Of a stretch of 10,952 bases of DNA, positions 8,447 through 10,952 are shown one piece after another. A program made the translations under genes and the position numbers. This DNA comes from Gammaproteobacteria bacterium. Its GTDB lineage: Bacteria; Pseudomonadota; Gammaproteobacteria; Chromatiales; Chromatiaceae. Numbering within the stretch: the first letter of the stretch is position 1; each line of letters opens with the position of its first letter. Below the pieces are notes generated by a model, which searched no databases, was not told the DNA's origin, and saw nothing but the letters and a program-made list of their open reading frames with translations. The stretch covers positions 1 through 10,952 of the forward strand of contig JADGBD010000004.1 of assembly GCA_015231665.1 (NCBI GenBank), given 5' to 3'.

Positions 8447-8751
8447 TTCTTTATAAATTGATTAGTTACGACTTTTACCTTAGAGCAATTCTAGATGTAT
8501 TGCCCGCTAAAATCCAGCCCTGAGCAAAACTCGGGCGCAGATTTCTGCAGCTGCAGGTGAAATCAGGGAAAGGATCAGAGGAACAACGAGAGAAAAAGAA
8601 CAGACCCAGGCTTAGCGCAAAGGCCTCAGCGCCTGTATCATAGCGCCGCGCTGAAGCACCTGATAAGGCGCATGGGGGCTATGCTGGAAGCTGACCGGCT
8701 ATCCAGAAAATAGCCTTAACCAACCGTTTTTATTAGTAAATTGGAGACCAG
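8447..8751. other. 305-bp divergent intergenic region (ftsK and the 68-residue gene)
   Basis: No credible coding frame was seen. The part next to ftsK is AT-rich and should hold the ftsK promoter, but no clear -35/-10 pair was found. Several inverted repeats are visible. GATTTC (8540-8545) faces GAAATC (8559-8564) around the 12-bp palindrome CTGCAGCTGCAG (8545-8556). GCGCC...ATCA (8629-8640) faces TGAT..GGCGC (8661-8671). GGCTAT (8697-8702) faces ATAGCC (8710-8715) across a 7-nt loop. In E. coli this position upstream of ftsK is occupied by lrp; here it is not. Confidence 0.5.
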
Positions 8752-8958
8752 ATGAAAGTCGTTAAAAAAACCGATGAGTATGTCATTTTCGCAAAGCGCA
8801 ACCAGCGCCACGCTGTGAAGAGCATCGCCAGCGGCAAGCTGATCAATGGTGATGACAAGGCCAAGATCCTGCTGGAGGCCGGCCTGATTCAGCCACCCAA
8901 GGTCAAGCAGCCGGTAGCCGAAGCCCCGGCTGAGGAAGCCGCAGAAGCCGCCGAGTAA
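8752..8958 (+). CDS. 68-residue conserved-looking protein of unknown function
   Basis: A small protein with two parts. Residues 1-50 form a compact, basic region (MKVVKKTDEYVIFAKRNQRHAV, then SGKLINGDDKAKILLEAGLI). The tail from about 51 is Pro/Ala/Glu-rich and acidic (VAEAPAEEAAEAAE). The pattern 'KTDEYxIfxKRxxRxAVK...INGDdKakILLeaGLI' resembles small uncharacterised proteins I recall from other gammaproteobacteria, but I cannot attach a function or family number. Translation is well supported: GGAG at 8743-8746 lies 5 nt before the ATG. It has no signal peptide or membrane segment, so it is presumably cytoplasmic. It is divergent from ftsK, convergent with the ParA gene, and a strong hairpin starts 11 bp after its stop. 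The reverse-strand frame over it is a shadow. Confidence 0.8.
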   Translation: MKVVKKTDEYVIFAKRNQRHAVKSIASGKLINGDDKAKILLEAGLIQPPKVKQPVAEAPAEEAAEAAE

Positions 8959-8968
8959 CCGGATCCGC

Positions 8969-8998
8969 ACGGGCTGCCAGCGCTTGCTGGCGGCCCGT
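8969..8998. terminator. strong hairpin between convergent genes
   Basis: ACGGGCTGCCAGC (8969-8981) pairs with GCTGGCGGCCCGT (8986-8998) over a 4-nt loop: 13 pairs with one G-T wobble. It lies between the convergent 68-residue gene (stop at 8958) and the ParA gene (stop at 9064). No T-run follows directly on either strand, so it is not a classical intrinsic terminator. It may end transcription with other factors or protect the 3' ends of mRNA. Short T-runs occur about 30-60 bp further right. Confidence 0.55.
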
Positions 8999-9063
8999 CA
9001 ATCTGCGAGTTATTCCGGATAGATTTCACTAATTTTTTAACTCTTTGCGTTCCGGTTTTTGAT

Positions 9064-9807
9064 TTAGCCCTTCTTCTTGCGCAAGCGCCCTTCCAACTCC
9101 TTCCACAGCTCCACATAGGCCCGAGCCGCCGGGCAGCTGCGCGAGTATTCCAGCACCGGCTTGCGGTACTCGCCCATCAGTTCGACACTGCTGCTGTAGG
9201 GAATCACCGTCTGAAAGCTGTTTTCCGGGGGTGCATCCATGATCTCCTTATGCATCTTCTTACGCCGATCGGCCATGGACAGCACCGGCCATACCGGGGT
9301 TTTGTTCATCTTGTGGCCGTTGAGAAACTCCAACAACTGATAGAGGGTGCGCAACGACAGGGTGGTAGGGATGGTCGGCACCACCAGCGCCGAGGAGGCG
9401 CGAAAGACATTCTCCGAGACCAGGGAAATGCTCGGCGGGCAATCCAGATAGATGCGGTCGTATTCCTCCGAGAGGGGCTTGAGCAGGGCGAGTAGCTGGC
9501 GCATCGGATTCTTCAGTTCTTCCAGCAGCAGATCCATGTTGCGAAAGGAAAAGTCGGCGGGCAACAAATCCAGCTTGGGGTAGTCGGTGGCCTTGATCGC
9601 CTCATCCAAGTCCCGCTCGCCGCGCAGCAGCTTTTTCGGCCCCTTGAGCTTGGGCTTGATGCGGAAATAGAAACTGGAAGCCCCTTGCGGATCCAGATCC
9701 CAGATCAGGGTGCGCATCCCCGCCTTGGCGGAGATGTAGCCGAGGTTGACGGCGGTGGCGGTTTTGCCCACACCACCCTTGATGTTGTAGACGCCGATGA
9801 TTTTCAT
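9064..9807 (-). CDS. ParA/MinD-family P-loop ATPase, orphan
   Basis: A 247-residue member of the ParA/MinD/Soj superfamily without an N-terminal DNA-binding domain. The deviant Walker A KGGVGKT is at 10-16 with signature lysine Lys10, the A' motif LIWDLDPQG at 34-42, and Walker B RIYLDCPPS at 118-126 with Asp122. The region SMADRRKKMHKEI (177-189) occupies the place where ParA proteins carry basic DNA-contacting residues, so ATP-dependent binding to the nucleoid is likely. The C-terminus is a basic RLRKKKG. Its ATG overlaps the stop of the CHAD gene as ATGA (9807-9804), so the two are translationally coupled. No parB or parS-like site is visible in the window, and the core genome context argues against plasmid partition. 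Cargo positioning is the inferred role, with the CHAD protein as the obvious candidate partner. Confidence 0.9.
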   Translation of the reverse strand: MKIIGVYNIKGGVGKTATAVNLGYISAKAGMRTLIWDLDPQGASSFYFRIKPKLKGPKKLLRGERDLDEAIKATDYPKLDLLPADFSFRNMDLLLEELKNPMRQLLALLKPLSEEYDRIYLDCPPSISLVSENVFRASSALVVPTIPTTLSLRTLYQLLEFLNGHKMNKTPVWPVLSMADRRKKMHKEIMDAPPENSFQTVIPYSSSVELMGEYRKPVLEYSRSCPAARAYVELWKELEGRLRKKKG

Positions 9808-10952
9808 CCGCCACGCCCTCCCGGTTTGAAGAGTTGATCGAACAGCGACCGGTTATCCGCATCGCTGAACTCGGCGAAGCGTTCGGCGAAATGCGCCCGC
9901 TCCTGGTGCTGGCGCTGCAACAGGTCATCAATCAGCATGCCCATGGCCAGCAAGGTGTCGGTGCTGACCCGGGCCTGGCGCAGCTCCTCGGACATCTGCC
10001 GCAGCTTGCCCGCCTGCACCTCCAGGTCCTGGAAATCGCCGAGATTATCCAACAGCACCTTGACCGACTTGATCAGACCCTTGATCGCCTCATCGGCATA
10101 GAGGCTCTGGAAAAACTCCATCAAGTAGCGCAATTTCTTACAGCTCTTGCGCAACTCATGCAGTTCCTCGGGATGACTGTCGTCCGCAATCGCCCTGCCC
10201 TCGCTGATCACCCGTTTGTACATCTTGTGGATGCGCTTGCTCGCCACCTCGCGCACGGGGCGCACGGCATTGGCATAATGACTGACGTTGGTCGCCGGCT
10301 GGCGCAGAAATGCGTCCCAATCGGCAAGCAACTTCTGCATCCGCACGCTTTGCAGACGCTTGGCCAGCTTTTTCTGCTCGCTGCTATGGTGGCGTTCCAG
10401 ATAACGGTGCAGCGGCTCCAGCGCCCCGCGGTATTCCTCCGGCAGGCAGTTGAGGTAGTCCGGGAATTTGAGCAGATAGACATCCATATCCCGGGTCGGG
10501 CCGGTGATCTGGCCCAGCCAGCCAAACTCCTGCTTGAAATGCTCAACCAAGCTGGGCTCGAAGACCTCCTTGATCTGGCTCAGGGCCGAGCGCGTACGCC
10601 GCACCGCCACCCGTAGATCGTGCAGATACTCGGAATCTATGTCCTGTTTGACGCCTTCCAGATTGTCCTGGATAACCCCCAGCAAGAAACCCAGAATATG
10701 CCTGGCGGCAACATCCGCCCGCTCGGCGGGATCCAGGTGAAAATTCAGCTTGGCGCTGTAACGTCCGGGCTGGACGCCGGCCTCGGCCAACAACTGAAGA
10801 TAAGCCAACTCGGGCCAGTGACTGAATTCAGCCTGCCCCCGCAGCCAATCGAGCAGGCGCTCCTGCTCCTCTTCGTAGCCTTTGAGGCCAATCACCCGCA
10901 GGATCGGTGCCGTTTCAAGCCAGTCTCCATCCCCTGCCCCCTCACCTGCCCC
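9804..10952 (-). CDS. CHAD-domain protein, probable polyphosphate-binding, 5' end outside window
   Basis: The visible part is an all-helical, strongly charged CHAD protein. Counting from an in-frame GTG at 10895 (363 residues), the CHAD domain spans about 58-355 and shows both half-repeats: HDLRVAVRRTRSAL at 92-105 and HELRKSCKKLRYLMEFF at 246-262, with conserved His and Arg/Lys rows that bind polyphosphate in the family. About 55 residues before the domain (GYEEEQERLLDWL..., PGRYSAKLNFHL) belong to no domain I recognise. The GTG has no ribosome-binding site and the frame stays open to the window edge with plausible sequence (DWLETAPILRVIGLKGY), so the true start is probably further upstream. 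CHAD proteins often bind polyphosphate granules. It is coupled by ATGA overlap to the ParA-type ATPase. Confidence 0.88.
   Translation of the reverse strand, partial: GAGEGAGDGDWLETAPILRVIGLKGYEEEQERLLDWLRGQAEFSHWPELAYLQLLAEAGVQPGRYSAKLNFHLDPAERADVAARHILGFLLGVIQDNLEGVKQDIDSEYLHDLRVAVRRTRSALSQIKEVFEPSLVEHFKQEFGWLGQITGPTRDMDVYLLKFPDYLNCLPEEYRGALEPLHRYLERHHSSEQKKLAKRLQSVRMQKLLADWDAFLRQPATNVSHYANAVRPVREVASKRIHKMYKRVISEGRAIADDSHPEELHELRKSCKKLRYLMEFFQSLYADEAIKGLIKSVKVLLDNLGDFQDLEVQAGKLRQMSEELRQARVSTDTLLAMGMLIDDLLQRQHQERAHFAERFAEFSDADNRSLFDQLFKPGGRGG

Noticed and set aside
8545..8556. LexA box in the ftsK upstream region
   Set aside because: CTGCAGCTGCAG has CTG and CAG separated by 6 bp, not the 10 bp of the LexA operator CTG-N10-CAG.

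Overview
The window is an ordinary, densely coded stretch of a gammaproteobacterial chromosome. No tool or database was available, so product calls rest on recognised motifs, family lengths and gene order. The order ftsK-lolA-rarA-(crcB)-serS on one strand, and yccA directly beside a tRNA-Ser(UGA), are both arrangements I know from Enterobacteria and Pseudomonas. I cannot name a genus. The coding regions look GC-rich and the intergenic spacers AT-richer.

Layout. Left edge (2-1250): a tRNA-Ser(UGA) on the minus strand, then on the plus strand a yccA/BAX-inhibitor-1-type membrane protein with its own promoter and terminator, then a 60-residue two-helix membrane protein. A bidirectional terminator closes the plus-strand block. 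Centre (1248-8446): an uninterrupted minus-strand block, read from right to left: ftsK (DNA translocase), lolA (periplasmic lipoprotein carrier), rarA (replication-recombination AAA+ ATPase, GTG start), crcB/fluC (fluoride channel), a DUF190 PII-like gene, serS (seryl-tRNA synthetase) and a small RRM RNA-binding protein. lolA-rarA, crcB-DUF190 and DUF190-serS are tightly packed (3-nt gap, ATGA overlap and 11-nt gap). The ftsK-lolA and rarA-crcB gaps each hold a copy of a palindromic, TTTGCG-rich repeat element. Right part (8447-10952): a 305-bp divergent intergenic region, a 68-residue plus-strand protein of unknown function, a strong convergent hairpin, and a minus-strand pair in which a CHAD-domain protein overlaps a ParA/MinD-type ATPase by ATGA. 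The CHAD gene runs off the window edge.

How the genes fit together. Most are housekeeping: translation (tRNA-Ser, SerS), chromosome segregation and repair (FtsK, RarA), envelope maintenance (LolA, YccA) and fluoride export (CrcB). The part with a less settled role is the CHAD-ParA pair. CHAD domains bind polyphosphate and ParA/MinD ATPases position cargo on the nucleoid, so the pair could position polyphosphate granules; this is inference. The repeat elements are the main sequence structure that the genes do not explain. One of them has supplied the last codons and the stop codon of rarA.
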